64,000 nt of DNA from RECH01 sp964431105 (lineage in GTDB: Bacteria; Cyanobacteriota; Cyanobacteriia; RECH01): contig CAYSIR010000001.1 of NCBI GenBank assembly GCA_964431105.1, positions 1-64,000 on the forward strand, given 5' to 3'. The translations under genes were made by a program, and so were the position numbers. Positions 46,049-55,238 of this stretch are shown here, in pieces. Position 1 is the stretch's first letter, and the number at the start of each line of letters is the position of its first letter. Under the pieces are notes generated by a model. The model saw only the letters and a list, made by a program, of their open reading frames with translations, was not told the DNA's origin and made no database searches.

Positions 46049-46386
46049 CACAATCAATAGCTCAACATTCGGGCGATCGCGCCCAGTTATTATGATACAT
46101 TTCTTAACAAATCTGTGCAGCACTGGTGAGCCGCTGCGATCGCGTGGTAGGTTCCATGCCCTGCTCGCCGAGCAGCTATTCTACATAGGAGATGGACGTT
46201 TTAGGGGGCAGCAGAACTCTCTCTAAAAGATGTCCTGAACTATCTGCTTAGCCGCATACAGGACAGTCCAAGCCAGGGGAATATTCATCCAGCCAAACCA
46301 GAATACGGACGACTTCGGTATGATAAGCAGATGGCATAAGCGGTCGCACCGTTCTATGTTCAGCTTTATGTTCAACATTCAGTTTT
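46049..46386. other. Divergent spacer between cry-DASH and the osmoprotectant binding protein
   Basis: No gene. A 7-bp hairpin (TGTCCTG / CAGGACA) spans 46231-46265. Short repeats TTCTATGTTCAG, TTTATGTTCAACATTCAG lie just before 46387. Promoters for the flanking genes should be here, but I see no clear consensus. Confidence 0.45.
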
Positions 46387-47316
46387 ATGAAAAGTATTCG
46401 TCGATTTTTGGTTTTTACCTGTCTAGCCGTTGTTGCCGCCTTTGGCGTCATAGCCTGCAATACGGCTGAAACACCCTCTGCTTCATCCGAGGCTGCCGCT
46501 GTGATTCGGGTCGGTTCCAAAGACTTTACGGAACAGTTCATCATTGGCGAAATTTATGCCCTGTCATTGGAAAATGCTGGGTTTGAAGTAGAGCGCAAAC
46601 TTAATCTTGGCGGAACGCCCGTCGCTCAAGCGGCTCTGGAAAGTGGTGAAATTGATCTCTATCCGGAGTACACGGGCACGGGGCTGCTGACCGTGTTGAA
46701 GGAACCCGTGAGTAGCGATCGCCAAGCGGTTTATGAGACGGTCTCTGAAGGCTACCTAGAACAATTTGGTCTGGTGTGGCTGGAGCCATCACCCATGAAC
46801 AATACTCAGGCATTTGCCATGACTCGCAGCACGTCAGAGCGGTACGGGATTACTAGCATTTCACAGATGGTCGAAAACGCCAGTGACCTGACGATGATTG
46901 GGCCACCTGAATTTGAAGAGCGGGAAGATGGTCTACCCGGCATCAAAGCGGCCTACGGTGATTTTGAGCTGGCAGACTACAAAGCGGTGGATGCTGGACT
47001 ACGCTACAAAGGACTGGTGGACGGAGAAGCGGATGTAGCGGTCGCCTTTGGGACGGATGGTGAGATCAGCGCCTTTGATCTACTGCTGCTAGACGACGAC
47101 AGAAACCTGTTCCCGCCTTACCAAGTCGCGCCCGTTGTTCGTCAAAGTACGCTAGAGGCTAATCCCGGCATTGCCGATGCCCTAGATGCGATCGCCCCTT
47201 TGCTGACTGATGAGACGATGCAAGCTCTCAACTACGAAGTGAGTGGCAATCAGCGCGAGCCATCCGACGTTGCCCGCGAATTCCTCACCACAGAAGGCGT
47301 CTTGTCCGGATCGTGA
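46387..47316 (+). CDS. Osmoprotectant/glycine-betaine-type solute-binding lipoprotein (OpuC/OsmF family)
   Basis: The 309 residues start with a lipoprotein signal (MKSIRRFLVFTCLAVVAAFG, lipobox VIAC at about residue 24), then the OpuAC/OsmX fold: VIRVGSKDFTEQFIIGEIYA, LESGEIDLYPEYTGTG, and DAGLRYKGLVDGEADVAVAFGTDGEI. This is typical of binding subunits for choline, glycine betaine or related compounds. The ATP-binding gene starts close behind it. The permease expected for this system is not adjacent; a fitting one is encoded at 59188-59853. Confidence 0.92.
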   Translation: MKSIRRFLVFTCLAVVAAFGVIACNTAETPSASSEAAAVIRVGSKDFTEQFIIGEIYALSLENAGFEVERKLNLGGTPVAQAALESGEIDLYPEYTGTGLLTVLKEPVSSDRQAVYETVSEGYLEQFGLVWLEPSPMNNTQAFAMTRSTSERYGITSISQMVENASDLTMIGPPEFEEREDGLPGIKAAYGDFELADYKAVDAGLRYKGLVDGEADVAVAFGTDGEISAFDLLLLDDDRNLFPPYQVAPVVRQSTLEANPGIADALDAIAPLLTDETMQALNYEVSGNQREPSDVAREFLTTEGVLSGS

Positions 47317-47393
47317 TTTGGCCGCATCATGCAACGTTCCTTGCTTGTAATCTTGCTTGTAATCTGCCCTTCTTGTTTGGTGAGTATTGGCTG

Positions 47394-48356
47394 GTGAGCG
47401 CAATCTTTTTTGACCAGGTATTTTTACAGTTTCCTCGCACCCCCCATCCGGCGGTCAACAATTGCAGTTTTGAGGTCAGTGAAGGGGAGCTGGTAGTGAT
47501 CTTGGGGCCGTCTGGCTGTGGGAAAACCACCCTCCTGAAAATGGTGAATCGGCTCTATGAGCCGAGTTTCGGACGAATTACCGTCAATGGGCAGGATATT
47601 CGCCGGGTGAATATCAATCGGCTGCGCCAGCAAATTGGCTATGTGATTCAACAGTCTGGCCTATTTCCTCACATGACGGTGGCGCAGAACGTAGCCGTTG
47701 TACCGGAGCTACTGAAGTGGTCACGCCCGAAAACTCAAGCCCGCATTGACGAGTTGCTGATGTTGGTGGGGCTGCTGCCGACGGAGTATCGCGATCGCTA
47801 TCCGGCGCAACTGTCTGGTGGGCAGCAGCAGCGGGTTGGGTTGGCGCGCGCCCTAGCAGGCGACCCGCAGGTCATGTTGATGGATGAACCGTTCGGGGCG
47901 ATCGATGCCATCACGCGGGTCAATTTGCAAGATGAAATTCTGCGATTGCAGCGACAGCTTAAGAAAACCATCTTATTTGTTTCCCATGATGTTGAAGAGG
48001 CGCTGCGACTGGCCGATCGCATTTTGATTTTGCGAGAGGGACAGATCGTGCAGTACGATACACCGTTCAAAATATTGACCCGACCCGCGAACGAATTTGT
48101 GCATGAACTGATGGGAGCAGATGACATTGTTCGACAACTGCGGCTGCTACGGGTTGAAACCGCGATGACTCATCCTCCCGATGATTATCATCATGCCGGT
48201 CAGCCTGCGATCGCCCCCCACGACAGTTTACGCAGTGCCCTATCTCTTATTTTGAAAACTGGCACTAAGCAACTCACTGTCCTGCATGATGGAAAAGCGA
48301 TCGGTGTATTAACTTTGGATCATATTCTGAACTCGGCTACTACGGTTCAAGCTTAA
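47394..48356 (+). CDS. Osmoprotectant-type ABC transporter ATP-binding protein (OpuCA-like)
   Basis: The 320-residue protein has Walker A GPSGCGKTT, the ABC signature LSGGQQQRVGLARALA, Walker B VMLMDEPFGAID and, at the C-terminus, part of a CBS-type domain (HDGKAIGVLTLDHIL). It matches the ATPases of glycine betaine/osmoprotectant importers. I prefer the GTG at 47394 (MSAIFFDQVFLQFPRT). An earlier GTG at 47313 overlaps the stop of the binding-protein gene (GTGA), but its extension contains a 12-base tandem duplication (CTTGCTTGTAAT twice) that would encode ACNLACNL, unlike the family. The start therefore stays uncertain. Confidence 0.85.
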   Translation: MSAIFFDQVFLQFPRTPHPAVNNCSFEVSEGELVVILGPSGCGKTTLLKMVNRLYEPSFGRITVNGQDIRRVNINRLRQQIGYVIQQSGLFPHMTVAQNVAVVPELLKWSRPKTQARIDELLMLVGLLPTEYRDRYPAQLSGGQQQRVGLARALAGDPQVMLMDEPFGAIDAITRVNLQDEILRLQRQLKKTILFVSHDVEEALRLADRILILREGQIVQYDTPFKILTRPANEFVHELMGADDIVRQLRLLRVETAMTHPPDDYHHAGQPAIAPHDSLRSALSLILKTGTKQLTVLHDGKAIGVLTLDHILNSATTVQA

Positions 48357-48509
48357 TCCGTTAGCTTATCCTAGCGCTGACGCTGTGCCCCAATTGACTG
48401 ATAAAAGTACCGTATCCGTTGCAGAAACGGCTTAAAGGATTTCCGATATGGAGGTCAGGTCTCCTGCCCTTCCCGGTCATTGGAATTTAGGACGTTTTGT
48501 TGGTTCATA

Positions 48510-48881
48510 ACAATCGGAGGGATAGTCAGGACAGGAGCCTGAACTCCCCGTATCGCATCCACCAAGCTTGAGCCACCAGTTTGCAACTGACTAGCTCAGA
48601 CTATCGTTGGCTCATCTCTGGCTGGGTCAACTCGCCATAGGCATCGACAACGGATTAGAACTGCTGGGGGTCATCCATTTTAGGTTTCGGCCCCGGTAGG
48701 CTTTGGGTGCAAGGTTGCCGGTTCGCTAACGTTGTTTGAGCCAGCGGCAGATTTCACTTTTTTTTGACCTTTCTGTCGAAGGCAGCGACGGCTTTTTCTC
48801 TAAAATCGAGGCTATAAGCACCGGGCATGATGAGTCCCTCTTGTTGCACCTTTGTTATGTCCTAACTATCCCTCTGATTGC
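48510..48881 (-). mobile_element. Internally deleted IS630-type element with both inverted ends
   Basis: The ends ACAATCGGAGGGATAG and (reverse complement of the right end) GCAATCAGAGGGATAG are inverted, and TA lies at both borders, the usual IS630 target. On the minus strand from 48828 one reads MPGAYSLDFREKAVAAFDRK, the N-terminus of IS630-type transposases. Stops and frame changes then follow (EICRWLKQR stop RTGNLAPKAYRG). The middle of the gene is missing: after VVDAYGELTQPEMSQR and SELVSCKLVAQAWWMRY the sequence runs into the terminal repeat. Full-length relatives are about 1.1 kb. A second, shorter relative lies at 60141-60311. Confidence 0.8.
48574..48828 (-). pseudogene. IS630-type transposase remnant
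   Basis: This frame-broken coding remnant lies inside the element at 48510-48881. Its N-terminal helix-turn-helix region (MPGAYSLDFREKAV, EICRWLKQ) is recognisable, with in-frame stops at the KKK and KQR positions and at least two frame changes. The catalytic DDE region is absent. It cannot encode an active transposase. Confidence 0.75.
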
Positions 48882-48963
48882 TATACCGTGCTGCAAACTG
48901 TCTCCGCAGTAAGGCACTGACAGCATTTTCTTATTCTAGCGTTGCTGGTTCCGGGGACGAATT

Positions 48964-49003
48964 TTAGAACAGGATAAATTGAAATGTCGTTCTAATTTAT
49001 CCT
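48964..49003. other. Interlocked inverted repeats (possible pseudoknot or binding site)
   Basis: TTAGAAC (48964-48970) is complementary to GTTCTAA (48989-48995), and AGGATAAATT (48971-48980) to AATTTATCCT (48994-49003). The pairs interleave (S1-S2-S1'-S2'), the arrangement of an H-type pseudoknot in RNA from either strand. It lies just beyond the stop codon of the transglycosylase gene (minus strand). No U-run follows. Confidence 0.5.
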
Positions 49004-49020
49004 ACAATTCAGCAGTATGC

Positions 49021-51267
49021 TTACTCTCTCTCAGTCCCCTGCACCAGTGCGGCTTGTTCCGGCGAGTATTCCGCTAAACGGCGCGACAAATCTGGATTAT
49101 AGATTCGTAAATAGTTCCAATAGTTGCCAAACACCGTTTCCACATAGTTTTTGGTTTCGGGGAATGGGATCTGTTCAACGAATAAGTCCGGATCGCTAGT
49201 GTCAAATCGGGTAATCCAGTCAGCTATATTGCCAGGGCCAGCGTTGTAGCTGGCGATCGCAAATAAGGAGTTGTTATTGTACTCGCGATGCGTATAGTCC
49301 AAATACCAAGTACCCAGCTTAATGTTGTCGTCGGGGTCAGTCATGGTGTATTCACCGATGTCGGTTTGGCTAGCAATCCAGTCAGCGGTTTCCGGCAGCA
49401 CCTGCATCAAGCCCAGCGCTCCGGCCACCGATTCAATTTCTGGCTCAAATCGCGATTCTTGTCGCATTAGTGAAATGACCAACAGTGGGTTTAGCTGGCG
49501 ATCGCTCGACCACGTTTGAATTAAATCTTTATAGAGCAACGGATAACGATTTTGCCAAAATGCTACATCCCGGCGCAGTGCTTGATACTGGTCTTGCTCA
49601 TCGGGGGCATCGCGCCAGGCCAAACTTTCCAGCATGAAAATACCTTCTAAGTTATCGCCCACGCCCAAACGCATAATGCCATCGGTAAACTGTTCATCCA
49701 CACTGGGCTGAATGCGATCGCGGTACTCAGCTTGCCAGAGCGTCCAGGCATCGTCATCTTGCCCCAGCCAATACAGTTCATGCAGCATTGGCGACCCGGC
49801 CAACACGGTTTGGTAGCGGGGAGGGGCGGCAATGGGCAAATTTTTTTGCCGTACGGTGGTGAAGCTGCCCACATCCCAACCTAGCCCTAGCGCTGCCCGC
49901 CAAGCATAGTAAGAATCGGGATAGTCGCGCAAAATTTGTTCGTAGGCAGTTTGAGCCGTTTGGCGATCGCCCGCCTCGTCGGCCCATTTACCTAGCCAAA
50001 AGAGAGCTTCGGGGGCATGATCACTGTCTGGATTCTGTGCCACCAATTGTTCAGCCCAGGGCTGTGCGCCGCTGGCATCACCAATCTTTATCCGCTGTTC
50101 AATCTGCTGCCAGCGTAGATTGGCGGCTGCGTCTGAAGTGCCAAACTGGGTCAGAATGGACTGCCGCGCTTGGGCGGCGGATGCTGCACTTTGCAATTCG
50201 TCTAGCCGTTCTGCCCGATAAAATAAGGCATCTGCGGCCCGGTCGGGGAACATTTGGCGCACAATGTCGAGATAGGCGATCGCATTTTGTGGTGAATTAC
50301 TCAATCGCGCCAGGTGAATCAGCCCCTGTGCCGTATCTGAAGCATCCGGAAAGGTCTCATACAATCGCCGGTAGTGGCGAATGGCATCCTCGCGGCGATC
50401 GCCCAACTGTGCGCCCCGTCCAGCCCGGTAGAGATTTTGCGGCGTTTCGGTGGCTTTGGCGTAGGCCTCGCCAGCACGGGCATAGACCAGGTTTTCCCAA
50501 TAGCCAAACCCAATCGCTTCCCAATCGTTTGGCTCTAGCGCCTCGGCATGATCTTCAGCCAGTTCATTCAAAATCGCTACATAATCTTCTAAATGCCCGC
50601 CATATCGCGCCAGCAGGAGCAACAGTTCGACCTGTCCTGGTTCTTCCTGTAATCGGGCCTGGGCAATGTCGAGGGTGCGAGGGTGGGAGGGAAACTGAGC
50701 GATCGCACCATCCCAGTATTCCGTATCGGTGCTGGTTAGCCCAATAGCATACAGCGCTTCGGCTGCGATCGGCGAATCTGGATACGTCTCCGCTAGGGTG
50801 CGCCAGACATTCAGCGCCTCTGCCCGCTGATCCAATGCTCGATGAGCCTTTGCCCGTTTGTAGAGAATGTGGGGCGCTAGTAATTCATAGTCTTGCTCTA
50901 AATCCTGTAGCCAGGTCAAGGTTTGTTCGGGGTTGCGCTGTTCTAGGGCATCTACGGCTAGCAGATACCGGGCGCGGCTGCGATCGAAAGAAGGTTCCGG
51001 CTGGTTGGCGATCGCCGTCAGCGGTGCTTGGCGATCGCCTGGGGGTTGTGCTGCCAAGGGCAATACCGCCGAATCCTGATTATCTGCTAAATCTGGACTC
51101 GGCGGGATGCTGCTTTCCTCTGGGGTTGCAGAACCCAGAAATGGAAGGTTGCTGAATAATCCTGGAAATCTTAGGGATATAACTGCGATGCCAGCAATCA
51201 GCACGACTACGCCAGCCCCGGTCGCGATCGCCCATTTTCCAGTAGTTTCTTTCAGTTGTTTTGCCAT
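49021..51267 (-). CDS. Membrane-anchored lytic murein transglycosylase with TPR repeats (Slt-type)
   Basis: The 748 residues have one N-terminal membrane anchor (about 10-32, WAIATGAGVVVLIAGIAVISL), a long superhelical TPR-like region (about 90-560) and a C-terminal GH23/SLT domain. That domain carries the catalytic Glu in LLVISLMRQESRFEPEIES, then AGALGLMQVLPETADW and FAIASYNAGPGNIADWI. It cleaves the MurNAc-GlcNAc bond of peptidoglycan with anhydro product formation. I use the ATG at 51265-51267 (MAKQLKETTGKW). Upstream in-frame sequence lacks conservation. It is longer than E. coli Slt because of the TPR region, as seen in other cyanobacteria. Confidence 0.92.
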   Translation of the reverse strand: MAKQLKETTGKWAIATGAGVVVLIAGIAVISLRFPGLFSNLPFLGSATPEESSIPPSPDLADNQDSAVLPLAAQPPGDRQAPLTAIANQPEPSFDRSRARYLLAVDALEQRNPEQTLTWLQDLEQDYELLAPHILYKRAKAHRALDQRAEALNVWRTLAETYPDSPIAAEALYAIGLTSTDTEYWDGAIAQFPSHPRTLDIAQARLQEEPGQVELLLLLARYGGHLEDYVAILNELAEDHAEALEPNDWEAIGFGYWENLVYARAGEAYAKATETPQNLYRAGRGAQLGDRREDAIRHYRRLYETFPDASDTAQGLIHLARLSNSPQNAIAYLDIVRQMFPDRAADALFYRAERLDELQSAASAAQARQSILTQFGTSDAAANLRWQQIEQRIKIGDASGAQPWAEQLVAQNPDSDHAPEALFWLGKWADEAGDRQTAQTAYEQILRDYPDSYYAWRAALGLGWDVGSFTTVRQKNLPIAAPPRYQTVLAGSPMLHELYWLGQDDDAWTLWQAEYRDRIQPSVDEQFTDGIMRLGVGDNLEGIFMLESLAWRDAPDEQDQYQALRRDVAFWQNRYPLLYKDLIQTWSSDRQLNPLLVISLMRQESRFEPEIESVAGALGLMQVLPETADWIASQTDIGEYTMTDPDDNIKLGTWYLDYTHREYNNNSLFAIASYNAGPGNIADWITRFDTSDPDLFVEQIPFPETKNYVETVFGNYWNYLRIYNPDLSRRLAEYSPEQAALVQGTERE

Positions 51268-51663
51268 GCGCCGCCAGATATACCTGTGCCGTAACCGATC
51301 ATCAGGGAATGTAGGGAAGGTTCCAACCGTTTTCGTACCCATTTTGGGGAAGTTGCAACATCCAGAACCGCTAGTAAGTCGTGCAGCTATTGAGCAAAAA
51401 TGGTTAGGCTCCTGGCCCTATCACTGTTTCTGCTGTGCGTCCACTACTTAGCTTGGGAATGGAGAAGTCAGAGGTTCAGCGATTTTTGTGTAGAAAATCG
51501 CTGACATAGGGAGCAGCGGCTGGGAATAGGCTGCATCGTCCAACCAAGTGGGTATCAGTCCGATTGAGTATCCAACCAATACTAAGGGTGAGCAAGGTTT
51601 AGAAAACACTGCCCCAAATTTTAACACCGTGGCCTCAGACAATAAACAGCTCTTTTTCTGCGC

Positions 51664-52509
51664 CTACAGCCGCGATCGCCACCAAAAGATGGCGGCCAAC
51701 AGTCCCAAAAAGGTAATTCCCATCACTCCGGCAATAGGATTATTGTCAATTCCGGTCAGCCATGATGGAACGCGATCGCTGTAATTCACCCACTCGCCCA
51801 CATGCAGCGTATACGATCCCCAAACCAGCCCGGCATGGATACCAATGGGCAAGCCAAGCTGTCCCCGGCGTTTCAGCCCAGCCCACATCCAGGTAGCGCG
51901 CTTAGCCCAAACTAATAGCAGCCCCAGCAGGATTAGGCCGGGCAATCCGGGCAATGTCCGAATGACCTCATCCAGCGGCTTCAGGTAATGCAGAATAGCA
52001 AAGGTGATGCTGTTCACCCAGAGGGCGATCGCTGGACTAAAATCATGTTCGAGTTCATCCAGCAGCCAGCCGCGAAAGACCAACTCTTCCGCCAGCGCGA
52101 CCCCCACACTCACAAGCAGCCCTTCGGCAATGATGCGCCATAACTCCAACGAGGGCGATCGCCACGTCACCCAGCCGAACAGCGTTTCTAACCCATACAT
52201 CGCCGCAATGCTCAGCGTTCCGAGCAGTAGCCCATACAATAAGTTGACCCGATTGGCAACCGACAGCCCCAGCCCATAATGTTCTAGCGGGCGCGGATAG
52301 CCGTGCATCGTCCAGCCCCATAACCGCACCAGCACTATAAACTCAATCGCCAACGTTCCCATCATTACAATGGTGCGCTGGTTATCGTCGGGCAATAACC
52401 AGTAGGCAACGGCAGCGAAGGGCAACCATGCGATCGCCAGCAGCACCATAAAGGTAGCCAGGCGACGCGGCAGCGAATGGCGACGATTCAATGTAAAACG
52501 CTGTGTCAA
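51664..52509 (-). CDS. CPBP family intramembrane glutamic endopeptidase
   Basis: The 281-residue membrane protein has about seven spans. The CPBP motifs are EELVFRG (E141, E142, R146) and SITFAILHYLKP (H174). CPBP/Abi proteins are CAAX-type intramembrane proteases; bacterial members serve varied and mostly unknown roles. The gene stands alone between the transglycosylase and clpS, with about 400 bases of non-coding sequence on its downstream side. No bacteriocin or immunity partner is adjacent. Confidence 0.88.
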   Translation of the reverse strand: MTQRFTLNRRHSLPRRLATFMVLLAIAWLPFAAVAYWLLPDDNQRTIVMMGTLAIEFIVLVRLWGWTMHGYPRPLEHYGLGLSVANRVNLLYGLLLGTLSIAAMYGLETLFGWVTWRSPSLELWRIIAEGLLVSVGVALAEELVFRGWLLDELEHDFSPAIALWVNSITFAILHYLKPLDEVIRTLPGLPGLILLGLLLVWAKRATWMWAGLKRRGQLGLPIGIHAGLVWGSYTLHVGEWVNYSDRVPSWLTGIDNNPIAGVMGITFLGLLAAIFWWRSRL

Positions 52510-52823
52510 CGGAGTTTAGCCCCTAGGATACGCTGATAAACAATAGCCGTTGCCAGATTAGAGCCGCTGCCAGACCAGAACAGTGGACAATTTCTAAAGC
52601 CCTATTCTAAATCCCGCATTGAAGCGCTGCTAACTTTCTCATAGACTCCGCCTGGGCAAACGAGCCGTAGCTAGAATCCCATGGAAGCGACCTCGCGCTA
52701 AGCGGCATAGCTGAACTGACAGCGCCGGTTAATAGCATGGGGCGATCGCCACCGCCCCTCAACATCGAACCCTACTGATGAACGGCTGTGAACGAGCTGA
52801 ACAGTCGGAAAACTCAGCCAGTA
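52510..52823. other. Spacer between the CPBP gene and clpS
   Basis: No gene or repeat that I recognise. It contains one GCGATCGCC word but no convincing promoter. Confidence 0.4.
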
Positions 52824-53105
52824 TCATTCATCCGGCTCGATTGTACTGGTCAAGCCATTGTTTTTAAGAGTTTCACAATAAAACTCTGCGTGTTCTTGGG
52901 CACAGGTAATCACCAGGGCAACCCCGTTGGTATGGGCTTCCATCATGATGTCAACCGCCTGGGGCTGAGTGAGGTTTGCCACCGTTTGCAGAAGCACCTG
53001 CACCACATATTCCATAGAGTTGTGGTCATCGTTATGGAGAAGAACCCGGTAGCGGGGAGCAGGCTTCCGTACCGTTGAACGGCGTTCAAGGGTTTCGACT
53101 GACAC
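52824..53105 (-). CDS. clpS: ATP-dependent Clp protease adaptor ClpS
   Basis: The 93 residues contain the ClpS core: PRYRVLLHNDDHNSMEYVVQVLLQ (the N-degron pocket residues N and D lie here), then the helical segment PQAVDIMMEAHTNGVALVITC and AEFYCETLKNNGL. ClpS delivers N-end-rule substrates to ClpAP/ClpC-P. Length fits the family, and the ATG is the natural start. The clpA/clpC gene is not nearby. Cyanobacteria often have two ClpS proteins; which one this is cannot be told from sequence alone. Confidence 0.96.
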   Translation of the reverse strand: MSVETLERRSTVRKPAPRYRVLLHNDDHNSMEYVVQVLLQTVANLTQPQAVDIMMEAHTNGVALVITCAQEHAEFYCETLKNNGLTSTIEPDE

Positions 53106-53619
53106 AGCTCTAGACCTCTCGTACTACTTTCATTATTTTCATCCGAACAAACTGAACTCGCTCCATGCCGCTTTGAGGGTTTGAGTCACGACACGGCTGA
53201 GTGTATATAGTGGACTCGTGTTTTTTTGGGTCAAGTGTGGCCGCCATCAAGCCTACACCCATCGCCCAGGCACTAAGCTGGACACTTTGAATCATCTCTA
53301 GATTTGCCTGACAAGAAAGGCTAGCACCCTTCTGCCGCGCTTTGGGAGCTAGATGCCGCTGAATTGTCTAGATGGCTTTGTTGCATTGCTTAATATTTTC
53401 ATTATTCAATGTACCGCATCCTAGTCTTTCGATCGCACCCATCAACCCGTGTTTTTCAAGGAATAGCCTAAATCAACGAAACCTAGATTAGTCTTGCACG
53501 CGGGGCCGCGCTCCAGGGGAGGCGACAATCGCAGAAAGTGTAAATTTTTGTAATACTGAAGAAGTGCCGACCGATGCATATTCTGCATTTCCCTTAACCC
53601 TGTACCCACTGTAGTAGCC
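53106..53619. other. Spacer between clpS and the alpha/beta hydrolase
   Basis: The two genes diverge from this region. I see no gene, no repeat and no strong hairpin. It should contain both promoters. Confidence 0.4.
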
Positions 53620-54528
53620 ATGACGCTTCTTCCCGATACGCATTCTGCCCTTGCCACACCGCAGTTCTGGACATGGCGCGGTCACTCTATCTGCTATCAA
53701 ACCCAGGGAACAGAAGGCTCTGCTATTGTCCTGATTCATGGTTTTGGCGCATCCTGGGGGCATTGGCGCAAGCTGATCCCGCTACTCGCCGAGCAGCATC
53801 GGGTCTATGCGATTGACCTAATTGGTTTTGGAGCATCTGATAAGCCTGCTCCTGGTGAGGCGATCGCCTACACCTTTGAAACTTGGGGGTCATTGCTTGG
53901 CGACTTTTGTCAAGACATTGTGCGATCGCCTGCGGTTCTGGTGGGCAACTCCATCGGCTCCATTGTTGCCATGCAAACCGCCGTTGATGTGCCGGAATGG
54001 GTCGAGGGCGTTGCCCTACTTAACTGTTCACTACGACTCCTCCACGAACGGCGGCGCACCGAGGTGCCCTGGTATCGCAGCACCGGAGCGAGCGTCATGC
54101 AGCAAATACTCGGTATCCGTTGGTTGGGCCATCAATTTTTTAACCTCATTGCGAAGCCCAAGACCGTGCGGAATATCCTCAAGCAAGCCTACGCGCAAGA
54201 AGCGGCTGTTACAGATGAATTGGTGCAAATGCTCATGGAACCGGCTGCCAGCCCCGGAGCCGCTGATGTATTTCTCGCCTTCACCCGCTACTCTCAGGGC
54301 CCCCTCCCCGAAGACTTGCTAGCAAAATTACCCTGCCGCGCACTGATGCTCTGGGGCGAAGACGATCCGTGGGAGCCGATCGCCCTTGGTCGCAAGCTGG
54401 GTGAGTTTGACTGTGTGGATCAGTTCATCACGCTGCCCAATGCGGGGCACTGCCCCCAAGATGAAGTTCCCGATGCGATCGCGGCGGCGCTGGTTCCTTG
54501 GGTTCAGGTGCTTAACCAAGCTGTCTAA
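53620..54528 (+). CDS. Alpha/beta-fold hydrolase, possible chlorophyll dephytylase-type
   Basis: The 302-residue protein has the alpha/beta hydrolase core: oxyanion HGFGASWGHW, nucleophile elbow VGNSIGS (S111), acid in WGEDDPWEP (D249) and histidine in NAGHCPQDE (H277). The segments ALNCSLRLLHERR-like and SQGPLPEDLL resemble Synechocystis Slr1916, one of the chlorophyll dephytylases (Dph/CLD1-like); this is from memory. If so, it removes the phytol tail during chlorophyll turnover. Otherwise a generic esterase or epoxide-hydrolase-type enzyme. No signal peptide. The ATG (53620) gives MTLLPDTHSALATP. It stands alone. Confidence 0.8.
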   Translation: MTLLPDTHSALATPQFWTWRGHSICYQTQGTEGSAIVLIHGFGASWGHWRKLIPLLAEQHRVYAIDLIGFGASDKPAPGEAIAYTFETWGSLLGDFCQDIVRSPAVLVGNSIGSIVAMQTAVDVPEWVEGVALLNCSLRLLHERRRTEVPWYRSTGASVMQQILGIRWLGHQFFNLIAKPKTVRNILKQAYAQEAAVTDELVQMLMEPAASPGAADVFLAFTRYSQGPLPEDLLAKLPCRALMLWGEDDPWEPIALGRKLGEFDCVDQFITLPNAGHCPQDEVPDAIAAALVPWVQVLNQAV

Positions 54529-54785
54529 CGGATCGTCTCGTGGCGCATCGCCGTTGTTTCAGACCCATTCGCTACCGTCATGCCGCCCATCAAGACTGCA
54601 ACATGTCAAGAATTGTATCGGTGTCATCTGGGCAACATGGGGGCATCAATCGCCGCGATCGCCCACGAATCATCAATATAGCCTTGACAAAAGGAAAATC
54701 ATAACCATTAAGAGATTCATTGGTCGGATTCCCTATCCCCAAAAGGCATCTATACTGGCACGCATAACCGCGTCTACATGATTTT

Positions 54786-55007
54786 ATGCCTAGCCTTCAA
54801 GCTCGGCTGATCGACTTCTTGCAGCACGAACTACTTATTCCTTCTGCCTCGATCTCGACAGCACTCCGCCATCACGATAGTCAGCTTCCGCACCTGTTGC
54901 CGATGGTGTTGTGGCAGTATGGACTGGTCACACTGGAGCAACTCGACCACATCTTTTCGTGGTTAGAGACTGCCCGTTACTTAGACATTGATCACCCATT
55001 CTTCTAG
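54786..55007 (+). CDS. DUF2949 family small protein
   Basis: The 73-residue protein (MPSLQARLIDFLQHELLIPS ... DIDHPFF) is helical and soluble, and matches the small cyanobacterial DUF2949 family as I remember it. Its role is unknown. It follows the alpha/beta hydrolase by about 260 bases and may have its own promoter. Another gene starts 230 bases further on the opposite strand. Confidence 0.78.
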   Translation: MPSLQARLIDFLQHELLIPSASISTALRHHDSQLPHLLPMVLWQYGLVTLEQLDHIFSWLETARYLDIDHPFF

Positions 55008-55238
55008 GCGCTGTCATCTAGACCTCAAACACTTGCCGTGGGCCGTGATGGTTGCCCCAGCCATGCCGGGGCGCATGGCTTGACCGGTGGCTGTGATGCA
55101 TCAATGATGCGCCCTAGCGCAGGCGTTTCCATCGGGTTAACACAGCTTGATGACGTTTCGGAGAAGCGACGGAGCGACCTCTCAACCAGCCTCCCGTCTT
55201 AACTCTATGCATGACCCTGGGGCAGATGGTTATCTGTA

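Larger units (their letters stand above)
48357..49020. other. Spacer with an IS630-like remnant and overlapping inverted repeats
   Basis: No intact gene. It holds the internally deleted IS630-type element (48510-48881) and a compact region of overlapping inverted repeats (48964-49003). Confidence 0.7.

Noticed and set aside
49021..49470. Open frames on the plus strand over the transglycosylase gene
   Set aside because: These are shadows of the conserved SLT domain on the other strand.
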